From Cucumis sativus (Eukaryota > Streptophyta > Magnoliopsida > Cucurbitales > Cucurbitaceae), in NCBI RefSeq assembly GCF_000004075.3, contig NC_026661.2:21976307-22040306 (forward strand): a stretch of 64,000 nt of DNA, read 5' to 3'. The position numbers and the translations under genes are program-made. The notes beneath the pieces were generated by a model. The model saw nothing but the letters and a program-made list of their open reading frames with translations. It was not told the DNA's origin and made no database searches. Positions 1-10,885 of the stretch are shown here, piece after piece (positions within the stretch are counted from its first letter, which is position 1; each line of letters begins with the position of its first letter).

Positions 1-1153
1 ATTTCCATCTCGTAAATCGAAGTTGCACATAAAGAATAGTTTCGAATTAATTGTAACTCTTACCGTTGCTATTCTCTATGATAAAAATGTAACATACAGT
101 GATCAATCTCCTCTCATTATAAGTTATATTATATACTAATGATTACAAATCACATGCATTATTCAAATAAGAAAATGAATGAAATATCAACTTTCAATAA
201 ATAAAAGTACTTTTGAACTAAACTGATTTTGGTATAAACTCGATATAATATATATATACATACATGAAGAAAAAAATGAGTAAATTAATTGGCAATGAGA
301 TTAAAGAGATATAGAAGAAGACATTTGAACGACTAATGAGCTAAGGAAAGCGAAGAATATACCAAATATAATCATATCCACATGGGAAATGAGTAAACAA
401 ATGATAATGTAACATTTTGAGTAATTTCTTTCATCCAAATGGGATTTAATAATTTCATTTCTTTCAATTATATTGATTTTATTTTTACATTTTTCAATCA
501 TTAAAAAATTTATGGTTTCTCTTGTTTGTCCTCCTTCAACTGTGGGGTCATTATTATTTTTATTTTTATTTGCCCATGAAAACCATTTCTAATTATAATC
601 ATCAATAATACTTTTTTGGTTTTATTTCATTTTCTTTTCATAAAATTTTGGAAAATATGAGATTAAAGAAAAAAAGAGTACAATTTATCATAGAAACGTT
701 GAAGTCTCTTAGTGGTAGAAATTAGAATTTAGAATCTTGCATTTTTTTTTTATTTGACCTATTTTCTATTATATTGTGGTTGGTGTTCCATTATTTTTTC
801 TACCAAAAATAGTTTCGATATTTTCATTGATATATATTAAAATAAATAAATAAATAAATAAGATAGAGCTTCTTTATTATTGCATTAATATGGTAAATAA
901 TTAAGATTGTCATATTTATTGTTTTGTAAGGAAGAAAATAACCTCACAAGGATTGCTTAAGAATAAAGAAAAATTACATATAATAATAACACACACAATT
1001 CTATGGCTTTAGCAAATTATAATAAATGTACAATATTTTAGCATCCTCTTCTTCTACTATTACCATCCACATCATCACATGTCTCTCTTCTCTCACCCGA
1101 TATTTATTTTTCTCTAAAAAAGTGGGAAAAAAAAAGAAAGAAAAATTGTATAT

Positions 1154-1190
<37 letters not shown>

Positions 1191-2579
1191 CTTATAAGAC
1201 GTATAATATATTCGTTGAGTACTAGCTCGTTTCAAGTTTTGAAAATATTAAAGGAATAAAAAGGGGGTTTTTTTTTTTTTCATGAAGAAAAGAAAGGAAT
1301 AAAAAGTGTTTCTTATGATGTGTATTTACATTTGCATGGTCAATATTTAAGAAAAAGTATTGATGAGATATTGAAGGGGGGAAAAGGTGGTGTATTTTTT
1401 ATGAATACCAAATGGAATTTTAGGGTAAAGAAAATATGAGGAATAGTGACATTTTGGAAAATGTTTAATAATGGGATGTTGTGATGTTATATATTATAAA
1501 CAATTTTAAAATTCACATGCCTTCTCTGAATTCACATGTCTGTCTACATCTTTCTCTCTGACCTTGAAAACAATGTCTCTCTCTCTCTCTCTCTTTCTCT
1601 CTTTCTCTCTTTCTCTCTTTCTCTCTGACCTTGGAAACATCAAACAATGCTCTTTCTCTCTCATCATCTTAAAAAGAAAAAAGTAATTTCTCTCACATTG
1701 ATTTAAAAAAGAAGTGAATGATGATGAAATACAGAGACAGATGGTGGGATAATGGGCTGGGCTGGGCTGAGATGGCCCAACAATTGCACAGTTCCCAAAC
1801 CCAAATGTCTTGTCCTTACTTGTCTCTTCTTTCTTTTTCTTTTTTGTCTCCCAGTTTTTTTTTTTTTTTTTTTTTTTTGATTCAATATTTTCCCCCAACA
1901 AATATATACACATAAAAGCTGAATTGGGTTTGTTTTGTTTTGTTTGTTTTTCTTTATGGACACAAACACAATCCTCCAAAAACTAGTTGACTTCAATCAT
2001 TCTTCACCCACCTTTATGTTAATCATTTTGCCTTTTCTCTTTGATTCTTCAAATTCCTCATCTGGGGAAGAAAAAGAAAATAATAACAATAATAAAAATA
2101 ACCCTATTCAAAGTTTCAAACCAAGAAATCCCATTCTTTCTCATCATTTTACACTTAACTTTTTCTTTTCCCATACTTTTTTTCTTCTCCTCAGCATCCA
2201 AACAACAGCACAAAACACAAAACACAAAACAGACATTCCCTTCTGATAAAGAAAAATTCATCACATGTCTCAACCTTGTACCTTCTCCTTCCTACCGACG
2301 ACACTATTGAAATTAGCAACGAAATGCAGAAACAAAGATGTTAAGAAAACATTCCATGTATAATAGTAATGGAACGTAGAACAATGTGACATAAAATCAA
2401 TCAATCCGGCAAACTAAAATAAATCTGAACCAGGGTTTTATTATTTCAGCACCATGGCTTTGGCTGAAGCCTTTCAAGGGCTGGGGTGGTTGGGTTTATT
2501 ATACATTAGATCTTCCCTACAAAAATTACAAAGAAGACAAAAAAGACAAAATGTACCATTACATTATTGAGGATTAGTT
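1..2579. other. AT-rich intergenic region, no gene seen
   Basis: No open frame here looks like a protein. The stretch holds simple repeats: AAAT units at 838-861, an AT run at 1162-1190, a CT-rich run at 1575-1626 and a 24-T run at 1855-1878. The segment just before the CT run (1552-1574) is imperfectly repeated just after it (about 1619-1649). The part from 2300 to 2579 is probably the 3' UTR and downstream flank of the minus-strand 66-aa gene. Confidence 0.6.
1575..1626. repeat. CT-rich microsatellite
   Basis: A run of CT units passes into CTTT-type units. Two near-identical flanks (1552-1574 and about 1619-1649) suggest local duplication or slippage. Confidence 0.8.
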
Positions 2580-2780
2580 TTATTTTGGAGAGTGTTTAGA
2601 ATCATCCTTCTGGTCTTGTTTTGTTCCTGCCAAAGCTGCAGTTGCTGCTGCTGTCATGGCAGCAGTGGCTGCACCTAACTTTGCACCACCAGCAGCTTTC
2701 ATTGCACCAGCGATTTTAGCAAACGCTGCAATTCCTCCAACAAGTACAGCTCGCAAGGCAACTGTTGGTTTTACTGCCAT
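2580..2780 (-). CDS. Small Ala/Gly-rich putative membrane protein, 66 aa
   Basis: The frame codes for 66 residues starting MAVKPTVALR. Residues about 8-50 are almost all Ala, Gly, Val, Ile, Leu, Met with scattered Lys, which could form one or two membrane-crossing helices. The tail (about 53-66) is polar and charged. I do not recognise the family and assign no function. The same frame runs upstream to another ATG at 2849, but a good acceptor (CTGCAG, exon start 2828) lies between, so the 2780 ATG is the likelier start and the upstream Met would be intronic. A probable leader exon with a canonical donor (TTG/GTAAGT) lies at about 6464-6650, 3.6 kb upstream. The residue make-up, small size and basic N-terminus resemble small plant mitochondrial or envelope membrane proteins, but this is only inference. 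Confidence 0.6.
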   Translation of the reverse strand: MAVKPTVALRAVLVGGIAAFAKIAGAMKAAGGAKLGAATAAMTAAATAALAGTKQDQKDDSKHSPK

Positions 2781-3256
2781 GTTTTTCCTTTTTTCGTTTT
2801 TGTTTTTTTTTTTTCGGCTTTGGGTTATCTGCAGTTTCAACAGTTGCAATCCTTAGGAAAGCACATTATGAAGTGATACAAATATGGGTTATTAATACAG
2901 CTCAAGTACATGGTACTGCTCTTGGAAGTCAATACAAGTGTGTAAATCAATTAATGTTCTGCAACAGTTATAATTATTCTTGTGACTAATACGATATTCC
3001 TGAAAAAACTTGAGTTAGAAAAAAATGGCAGTATGCACAAGCATGCAAAACAGAAAATTTTGTCCCAAAAAACAACTAAACATTATTAGTTATTTGACCA
3101 AGGTTTCTTATAACTAAGGCATTGACTGCTGATGCCCTACATGTGCTTATGACCCATGTCCTAACTTTCATACAGGTTGTTCCCATCCCAAACCCAATCC
3201 TGAGAGAAAAGAATAGTTTTAACCCTGGTTAGATAGCCCTTTAATTTTTTAAAATT

Positions 3257-3488
3257 CAAAATTTTGTCATCTGGTTTTTAGGAGTGTTTTCAAAATAGAA
3301 GTCAAGCCAAGTTTTGAAAACTAAAAATATAGTTCTTAAGATAGTTTTTGTTTTGTTTTGTTATTTTCGTTTAATTTGGCTATGAACCTAGTCTCTTCAG
3401 AATATGAACACCATTGTAAAAAATTGTCAGAAAACATGTACAAATAAAAAAAAAAAACAAAAAAACCATTTGGTTATTAAATGGAGCC
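3257..3488. mobile_element. MITE fragment, right half with terminal repeat
   Basis: The segment ends in a terminal sequence at about 3461-3488 whose reverse complement closely matches the start of the second fragment at 3690-3718. The shared core is CCAAATGGTTTTT. The body consists of the AAAACTAAAAA- and TTTTTG-type stretches that I recall from abundant cucurbit MITEs. It has no coding capacity. Confidence 0.5.
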
Positions 3489-3689
3489 TAAGTTATTAAT
3501 TTATGGTTAAATTATAAAATTGGTCCTTCAACAATCAATGGTGTGATTATTGATTAATGGGGTCCGTAATTTTAAAGTCCCTTGTTGGTGCCCAAATTCT
3601 CGATGTTATGTCTAAAAGTCCTTCCAACATTAAAAATGCAAATCATTACTTTCACATTTTTACAAGTTTAAGTCAAATGGTTCTCTTAA

Positions 3690-3795
3690 GCCCCATTCAA
3701 TAATCATTTGGTTTTTGAAAGTTAAGCTTATGAACATCATTTCCACCAATGAGTTTCTTTATTTTGTTATCTACATTTTCGAGGTGTTCTCAAAA
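3690..3795. mobile_element. MITE fragment, left half with terminal repeat
   Basis: It begins CCCCATTCAATAATCATTTG and continues GTTTTTGAAAG. This is the inverted counterpart of the terminus at 3461-3488. The two pieces lie about 200 bp apart with their outer ends facing each other, so they are halves of two copies, not one intact element. Related sequence appears at about 20215-20400 and 20700-20780. Confidence 0.45.
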
Positions 3796-3799
3796 TCTC

Positions 3800-3895
3800 A
3801 TCTGAGTATAACTCAATGGATAAGACATCAATTAACATGGTAAAGATTGATGGTCTAATCTCCCACTCCCACAATCGTTGGGGGAGAGCTTGTGT
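3800..3895 (+). mobile_element. SINE-like tRNA-derived segment
   Basis: GAGTATAACTCAATGGATAA (3804-3823) resembles a pol III A box region (TAGCTCAATGGTTAAG type). GATGGTCTAATC (3849-3860) sits at B-box distance and resembles GGTTCGAATC. No tRNA cloverleaf can be folded, so this is not a tRNA gene. It is a degenerate tRNA-derived repeat at best. Confidence 0.4.
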
Positions 3896-4109
3896 TCTTT
3901 TTTAGAATATGGTTAAGAATTCAAATGTTTACTTAGGAGAAATGAAAACTATTATACAGGAATAGTGATCGAATAAACACAATTTTAGAAAACCAAAAGT
4001 CAAATTGTTACCATTTAAGGCCTTACTCAGAACTTATAAGATGCTTTTTAAATTCAAAAGCCTATTAGTACAAATTTGAAGGTTTACAAACTTGAGAGAC
4101 ACTCCATAA

Positions 4110-4690
4110 AGTGTTTTTTGCAAAATGAACATATCACCTTTCACTGAGAAAAATGGAAGAATATAAGGGCATAGAAGAAACAAGCCCAAAAATAAGGGAG
4201 CTTCCTCTTTAAGAAGGGACTCACTCTAACTATGCAAAATAACACTTATAGAATAATAATAAAAAGCCTTCAGAACTGAAGCCCATAAGCTATAAGAAAT
4301 ATCAAAACAAACGAGAGACCGAACCTCACTAGCCACTAGGATCCCTCTCCACACCTCTAGATATCCTACTACTTTGCTGTCCCCACAAAATAGCATACAC
4401 CCTTGCAAACTAAAGAAAGTAACTCCTCTCCCCATGATGCGGGTTGAGATGAGACTCCACAATCATACCACAAACATCTCTACGACAAGTAACCACAATG
4501 CCAATAGAACGTAAGAAAGAATCTCAAATTAAACTAGCAAACTCACAACACCAAAGATAAGATCCAGTTTTTCCGCCACTTTCTAACAAAGAACACAACA
4601 GAAAAAACCAACAAGCAAGGACAACTTCCTCTTAAGTCGATGCACTGTGCTAGCAGGATCATGTAAACTTGCGAAGCAAAGAGTCTCACT
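4110..4690 (-). mobile_element. Decayed LINE retrotransposon, 3' end
   Basis: Translating the minus strand in shifting frames gives pieces of the C-terminal zinc-binding region of plant LINE reverse transcriptases. An FCCVLC cysteine motif (around 4590) is followed by KVAEKLDLIFG-like sequence. Near 4260-4300 come LWASVLKAFYYYSI and the stop, a typical plant LINE C-terminus. The 3' tail ends with the ATTTTTCTCAGTGAAAG type of sequence (about 4135-4155). Several frameshifts and stops make it a dead copy. It lies in the probable leader intron of the 66-aa gene, in the same transcriptional direction. Confidence 0.65.
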
Positions 4691-4701
4691 TTCCTAAGAA
4701 T

Positions 4702-4860
4702 CCGTTAGGAACCAAGGTAGTATAAAATGTCTTTTGTCCACATTGGTTAGAATGGGATGACCAATGTGGTACTTAAGTGGTTTGGCTCTCCCACCCCAAT
4801 AGTTGCCTTTTGGGGTGTAGTTCTCCAAGATGACCTAATAATGGTATCAAGTCGGTTGTT
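4702..4860 (+). mobile_element. TRIM/LTR-like fragment with primer-binding-site-like motif
   Basis: The sequence TGGTATCAAGTC (4842-4853) resembles the plant primer binding site TGGTATCAGAGC, which pairs with initiator tRNA-Met. The preceding ~140 bp (starting near CCGTTAGGAACC) has the short, gene-free look of a TRIM LTR. It abuts the LINE relic. No second LTR was found in the next kilobase, so it is a fragment. Confidence 0.4.
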
Positions 4861-6463
4861 GACGTTTCAGAGTGGAACCGACGGAGGGGTCTGATCGGGT
4901 GTGGAGTGAAAATTTAGAGAATTTAGATTTCAAGTTTAGAGACTTTTAATGAAAAAACAGTAATTTAACCTTAATCACCTAGGGGTTGAATCCCCAGACC
5001 CTCGGAAGTACTACTAAGCGACTACTAGTTTAGGACTTCAAATACCAATTCTAGTAACATTGGCTATTACATTTTCAAACGCTCCAATTCTAAACTAATT
5101 GCCCACCTGAACATGTAATTATGATAAGAACACCAGGAAGTCTTTCATTCTACGTTCCAAGAATACCTAAATAAGTATGCTTTCACTTCTGTTGAGTCCT
5201 TGACAATGTAACTGTTTGTTTCACTATGTATCTAATAATTCATTAAGCCTTTTCATAGACTAAAATGCATGTTAACTAGATTAAAGAAGTCATCAGTTTC
5301 TTTTTATTCTCACAACCATCCACTGATTCACATCAAGCGGATATGTATCTGCTAAAATACACCGGAAAATATATATATAGATTTCATAGTCAGTCTTGAG
5401 AGAAGGGAGAAAGTACCAAACAGAAGAACCGTTCCTTTTCAGCTTACAGCAGCTGATCTCCCAATACAAAGACTTCAGAAGACTTTTGCACACAATATCT
5501 TCCCTTTAGTCGAAAGCCACCCCTCTAGGTAAACGGTGAGATTATGAAATTAACACTCGAAAGAAAGAAAACCTGCTCTAACATAACAGAATCTAACCCA
5601 AATTTTCAATCCAAAAAATAAAATAAAAAAAAACAGAAAAGTATCTTAAGAATTGAAAGACCAGAAAATGTGATCTTATCGAAGCCATTAGGTGAAACTT
5701 TTGCCGAAGGAAAAGGGAGAGAGAACGGAGAAGTACTCAAGAAAAAATTCATCATTCGTTTCCACTTAGAAACCGCAAGATAAAGGGTGGAAGACCAATG
5801 TTAAAACTACAAAGTACCCGAATCACAGATTCTGTCAACTAGCAATTATGGCCGAACAGTCCGTAATCTAACATGAAGCAGAGAAGGAACAGAAATGAAG
5901 AAATTTTCACCACAAAATCCACAAGGAGAGTGGATAACATGAACACGGGGTGTAAAGTATATAGATACAGGATTAAATCTAGCCCATCAGTTCAAGGTTT
6001 TGGATTCATTGGTCAGTCTCTCAAACCTCTATAATGTAATTTTCCCTCCAATTAATATATATTTTCATTCATTGGATTTTCCCCACATTTTCAAGCCTGG
6101 AAATGGGAGGACGGTAATCATTCAAAACCAACTAAAATTTTCATTTTATAACATCATAACATGAATGATTTTAACCATTCAAAATCACTCCCACACATGC
6201 CCCTAAATTAACAATAACCCAGTTCATAATTTTCACGTTCGAACATAATTTCCAATACATTGATGCCCTTCTTCCAGTTCCTCATCCATATATTCGTCAC
6301 GACAATCACAAGAATGGGACCCAAAAAAAACCCAATAAAGAATGCAGCAACAGACAAAACAGAACAGCTAAAAAGGGCTAGCTACAAACTAAGTTGTAAC
6401 TTGTAAAAGTAAATCAATATGTTGAAAACAAACAAGATCTGAAAATTGGTGGAACATACTTAC

Positions 6464-6650
6464 CAATATTGCGTTAATCCGTGGGAGCGAATATGGATTG
6501 AGACGAACAATAGAAGACGAAGAAGTAGAAAAAGAGAAAGGGAATTAGGAAATGGAAATTTGAGAGGGAATGGTAACAAGAAGAAAACGGAGAAGATTGA
6601 GGTAAGGCCGATCCCTACGGAGGGGGAAGGAAGCTTTTCGGTTTTTCTTT
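6464..6650 (-). other. Probable untranslated leader exon of the 66-aa gene
   Basis: Read on the minus strand, this is a CT-rich, leader-like sequence ending at a strong donor (ATATTG/GTAAGTATG). The upstream end is approximate and no TATA element was confirmed. The plus-strand 88-aa frame over this region (6446-6712) has no recognisable product and is a shadow. Confidence 0.45.
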
Positions 6651-8580
6651 GTTTTTCAAATTGTAAAAAATATCCTTCGGAACAATTCTTATTCCGTTCC
6701 GTCCAATATTAATATTTCATAAATATTATTAAACTATTAATAAAAACAATATGAGTATTATTATTTTTATTAATCAAATTCAAAATCAATTTGTTTTAGT
6801 GTAATAAAACTAAGGGATTTGTTTGATTACAATAAAAATAAGAGATTTGAAGGAAACACTTGTGATAATGTAATTGGATTTCTACCAAATGAGAAAAAAA
6901 CTCATTTCTTTTTTAACATTCCAAATTCTCAATTTCTGAAACTGGGAGTTCATCTAACATGAAGACTATTGCCCTCTTCTACATCAACCAATAGCTATAT
7001 GAATTTCTTGTCATTCAACTCATGTGTATGAAACTTGGACAACACATCGTTTGCCATTTCATTTAGTCATTACTAGTATACGTCTAGTGATGAGCAATTA
7101 AGGGAAGAGCTTCGGTCGGTTGCTAGTATCACGAATGGTGGAAGTCAGGGTTGAAAACCCTTGAATTTATCTAAAAAAGTGTATTTCAAATTTTTTTGAT
7201 CATTTGCATGCGACACAACAACACGAACACTACAACTTTTTTAAAAAACTAGGACAAACACGTTGTTCCATTTGAAAACTTTGATTTGAGGGTGTATATT
7301 GAGGTATGACCATTTGGACATGGAGGCTTAGGAGGTTTGTTTTCCAGGAAAAGAAAAGGAAGATAATAATAAGCCTAAAACGTGAGATGAATGGTCTTTG
7401 TGGACTTTTAAAATGCTAGCTTTAGTATATTTTTTCTTCCCCAACGTGCAGGTTCCATGCCCTAAAATTGTCCAATAGGTGTAAGTGTACTAGTTGTTTG
7501 GACGTGTCCAAAATTAAATAATAAAAATAAAATAATTGTCACACTACGGACACATGTCCAATACAACACTTGTCATCTTAAAAGCGTTAGTGTTTCTTAT
7601 GTGTTGAGAGGTGAAATATAAAGACTTTCAAGATTTTTAAGGCCAATTAAAATAGGGTTTCGAAGATCCAAAAGATCAAAATCAACGTACAATCAAAATT
7701 CAATAGTTTAAAATTTAAAAATATTAGGTATGAAAATCAAGAATTGAAAGATAAAAGAAAACAATTTGCTAGAAAAGTAAATGAATATTCTTGCTATATT
7801 TTCAAGGCAAATGCAATATTAAAAGATGCTTTATACTCACAAGCTCTGTCACATCCTCAATGGTATTTTTCCCCTAAAACCAATGGTCAAGCAAACAAGT
7901 CAAGTCCATTGGGCTGGAGTGGGCAATGTCTCAAGTATTTGGGCTTATGCTTAGCTTGACGAAAGAAAACCCACTTTTGCAGCTCTCTCTCTCTCTCTTG
8001 ATTATATTAACAATTTATCATATATTGTGAAACTTGAATGTTTGTTTAAAAAATATAGTACACTTAGTCAAACTTTCATATACAAAGCCATAATTTTTTT
8101 TAATAATTTGGAAATTAATTCCCAAGTGAATTTAGGAATAAAATGGTAAAGAATTTTAGTAAAATTGAAATATTGTTAATGGAAAATATGAGAAAAAGGT
8201 AATTGGAAGAAGGGAGAAATAAAATAAAAAAAAAAAAATAGAGAGAGAAAAAGAGTAATAAAGAAAAGTTGGAAAGAATCAGTTAGAAGAAATCCCCCAT
8301 TTTGCAGAATTATCGTTGGTGATTGTAACTAAAAATAGTTAGAATGGTTTAGCATTTCACATCCATCCATTCCCTCAAGAACTAAAAATTAAAGAGAAAA
8401 AACTGGAAAAAACAAAGAACACATAGAAACCAAATCCCTCAAAATTTAAAATTATTCCCCCAAAAAATAAGCAAAAGCAAAGAACAAAATCCGCTTTCTC
8501 CCATCCCCGCGGGAGCCGCACCCGCTCTCTCAATACCTTCCATCCTCAACAACAACAAACACTACTCCTTAACCCCTCAA
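6651..8580. other. Intergenic region, divergent promoters
   Basis: This lies between the leader exon of the 66-aa gene (-) and the LBD gene (+). The last ~250 bp before the LBD ATG are AC/CT-rich and leader-like. An AG-rich run lies at 8215-8262. No coding sequence was recognised; the 71-aa frame at 7744-7959 has no family resemblance. Confidence 0.55.
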
Positions 8581-10074
8581 ATGAGCCCCATCACTCACCA
8601 CCACCACCACCTTTCCAAATCCTCCACCGCCCCCGTCACAACCACCACTTCTTCCTCCACTACCCAAGCCTGCGCCGCTTGTAAATACCAACGCCGTAAG
8701 TGCGCTCCCGATTGCATTCTTGCTCCTTATTTCCCTCACGATCGTCAACGTCAATTCTTAAACGCTCATAAACTCTTCGGTGTTAGCAATATTACTAAAA
8801 TTATCAAGAATCTTGATCCCTTTGAGAAGGAAGAAGCAATGCGTACCATTATTTTTCAATCTGATGTCCGATCCGTTGATCCTGTTGGCGGTTGTTATCG
8901 GATTATTCGAGATCTTCAACGTCAAATTGAATATAATAAGGCCGAGCTTGAGATTGTGCTTCATCAATTGGCGATTTGTAAGCAACAGGCCGCTGCTGCC
9001 GCGGCTGCTGCTGCTGCCGCCGCGATTCTTGAAGGGGATCCGATGACTGGATATGGCGGGATTGAGCATCAGTTTGTGGAAGGATATGAAGGCGAAGGGT
9101 TTGTGGTTGGGGAAAATGAGAATGGAGAGAGTTTGGAAGATCAGGAAGTGGAGGTTTGGGGAATTCAAGATTCCTGTTCTTCATTGCAATTGAAACAAGC
9201 TGGCTCTGTTCATGATTTTCATGACATCAAAATCCACGATAATAATCATCATCAACATCATCATCAACAACAACTTCTTAAATTTCAAATCGATCATCAT
9301 CAAGATTTGGTTCATCAAAGGTCAGTTTCATTTCTTGCATGGCACTAATTTTACAAATTTTTTTTATCCCTAAATATTTTTATTTTTCTCTTTATTTCAA
9401 ATTGTTTGTGTGATAAAAATTTGATTATTAAATTAAATTGCAATTTCTAAATAAATTTTCTCCATCTATATTTATTATTATTATTTTTATTTATTAATTC
9501 TCCAAGCATTTTGAATTTTTATGATTGGTTAATTTGGCGCCAAATGACGTAATACCGAACTCTTAACTTACAAGCTTGGCCCATAATCCAATAAAGCCCT
9601 TGATTTTCTTTATGGGCCAGGCCATTCATTTGCCTTGATCAAGCCTAATGGGCCAAGGAACCCAGGGACAATTTCTGAGAGGCAACCTATAATTTTTTTC
9701 TTTTTTCTTTTTTGCTAAATTGAAAAAACTATCCCAAAACTTTGCTGTTTGTTGAAAAAGTGTCCCTATTGTTTTAAAAAGATGTAATCTTTTAGGCTTT
9801 CATAAATGTTTCAAAACTAATTGAGACGAGTAGTGTGACATGTCCTAAGTTCTAATTCTAATTTTTCGGGCTGAAATGAATTGATGACAAAATTGGAGTG
9901 AAGGTAAAATCTAAAGTGTTTTGACTCATTTGAACTGTGTGCAGTGAAGAACCAATGCTGAAGATGGACAATATGATATTGAAAGAAGATTCTGACCCAA
10001 TACAACAGGTTCAAGATCAAGAACTTAAAGGTGCAGTAGACACTTTATTTACCTTCCCATCTTGTGATACTTAG
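8581..10074 (+). CDS. LOB-domain transcription factor, LBD27-like
   Basis: Exons 8581-9320 and 9945-10074 join in frame (AG/T gives Ser) for a 289-aa protein. The LOB zinc motif C-x2-C-x6-C-x3-C is at Cys31, 34, 41 and 45. It is followed by APYFP, the GAS block (FGVSNITKIIKNLDP, about 66-80), then TIIFQSDVRSVDPVGGC (89-105). LOB proteins are plant-specific nuclear DNA-binding factors in organ-boundary and developmental control. The block YQRRKCAPDC together with NAHKLFGVSNITKIIK recalls Arabidopsis LBD27 (SIDECAR POLLEN), which acts in microspore division. That link is from memory. Low-complexity parts are an N-terminal His/Ser/Thr stretch, a 12-Ala run near 137-148 in mixed GCN codons, and a His/Gln-rich stretch near 220-245. 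The single intron is 624 bp and contains three TGGGCC/GGCCCA motifs. Confidence 0.92.
9578..9654. promoter_or_regulatory. Cluster of site II-like motifs in the LBD intron
   Basis: GGCCCA at 9578-9583 and TGGGCC at 9613-9618 and 9649-9654 lie within 77 bp. Such motifs (site II) are TCP-factor targets normally found in promoters. Their role inside this intron is unknown. Confidence 0.35.
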
Positions 10075-10885
10075 CTTCAGCACAGCCCTTTCTCCTTCAT
10101 CACTTTAGTTTTCTTTGATTAATTAGTCCATAAATGCCTTTGGAGAAGAAAAGGTGTGAGTCATTTATAAAAGAGAATGAGGTAAGGTATGAATAATTTG
10201 CGCCCTTCTCCAACGTTCACTCCATGTACTTAGGTATATCATATCTATATACCAATTCATTAACTTTTCATACTTCACAGGAATTAAACATTTGTTTATT
10301 CACCTTGTCTTGTGAATACATAAAGCGTTTTGAACATAGAATTGCTTTGAATATGGAACAAACTAAATGACCGTAAATGGCCATTACGGCTGATCCAATC
10401 TCCTTTTCATAACTGCTTCTTGTCTTTTCAAAAAAAAGTGAAGGAAACTCACTTGAATTTTTCACAACCCAAAGAATTATGGAGATGAACTTACACAACA
10501 GACCCGTTTCTGTTTGCTTCTTTCCTTGAACTTGGAGATTCAAACCATCATACTCCACTTTTGTAATATGCTCTAGAGCTCAAAAAGTGAATATTAAAAG
10601 CAATTATGTAAAGATAACAGACTGAATTGGCATAATGGCAAAAACTGATATAATCTCATTCTCATTGCTGCTTGATGTCTTACAAGAAAGTGGTAAAAAA
10701 AACTCACGTGAATTGTTCACAAAACAAAGGATTCTGTAGATGAACATCGGTTCATCCAGACCCATGATCCCCTTGTGTACAGTTCCCTGTATAAATTAAT
10801 CAATTGATCACATCGTATTGTTTTTTAAAATTAGTTACCAATGGAAGTTGAGAAATGTAACGGAATCAGATTTGGAGTAATTTTC
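10075..10885. other. Convergent 3' flanks of LBD and CPN60-like, with tandem duplication
   Basis: Both genes end here. A segment of about 140 bp occurs twice, at about 10369-10506 and 10620-10763. Shared blocks include a CTGATxxAATCTC start, a GCTTcTTGTCTT-type centre, AACTCAC(T/G)TGAATT, and an AGATGAAC...CAGACCC end. It is placed where the 3' UTR or downstream region of the minus-strand chaperonin gene should be. Confidence 0.7.

Larger units (their letters stand above)
2828..6463 (-). other. Probable leader intron of the 66-aa gene, filled with transposon relics
   Basis: The donor is at 6463-6462 (GTAAGT after TTG) and the acceptor AG at 2830-2829, both read on the minus strand. The interval holds two MITE pieces, a SINE-like segment, a LINE 3' relic and a TRIM/LTR-like fragment, listed separately. 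I saw no convincing coding exon inside, though an extra untranslated exon cannot be excluded. Confidence 0.45.

Noticed and set aside
1506-1996. Minus-strand frames of 157 and 97 aa
   Set aside because: They run through a CT/GA microsatellite and a poly-T run; Lys/Arg/Glu-rich low complexity, no homology.
2058-2310. Overlapping frames on both strands
   Set aside because: Low-complexity AC/CT-rich sequence with mutually overlapping frames and no family match.
4980-5010. GGGGTTGAATCCCC as a possible tRNA B box
   Set aside because: No matching A box or acceptor stem at the right distance.
8758-9184. Minus-strand frames of 136 and 93 aa opposite the LBD exon
   Set aside because: Shadows of the LOB-domain coding exon, which is clearly on the plus strand.
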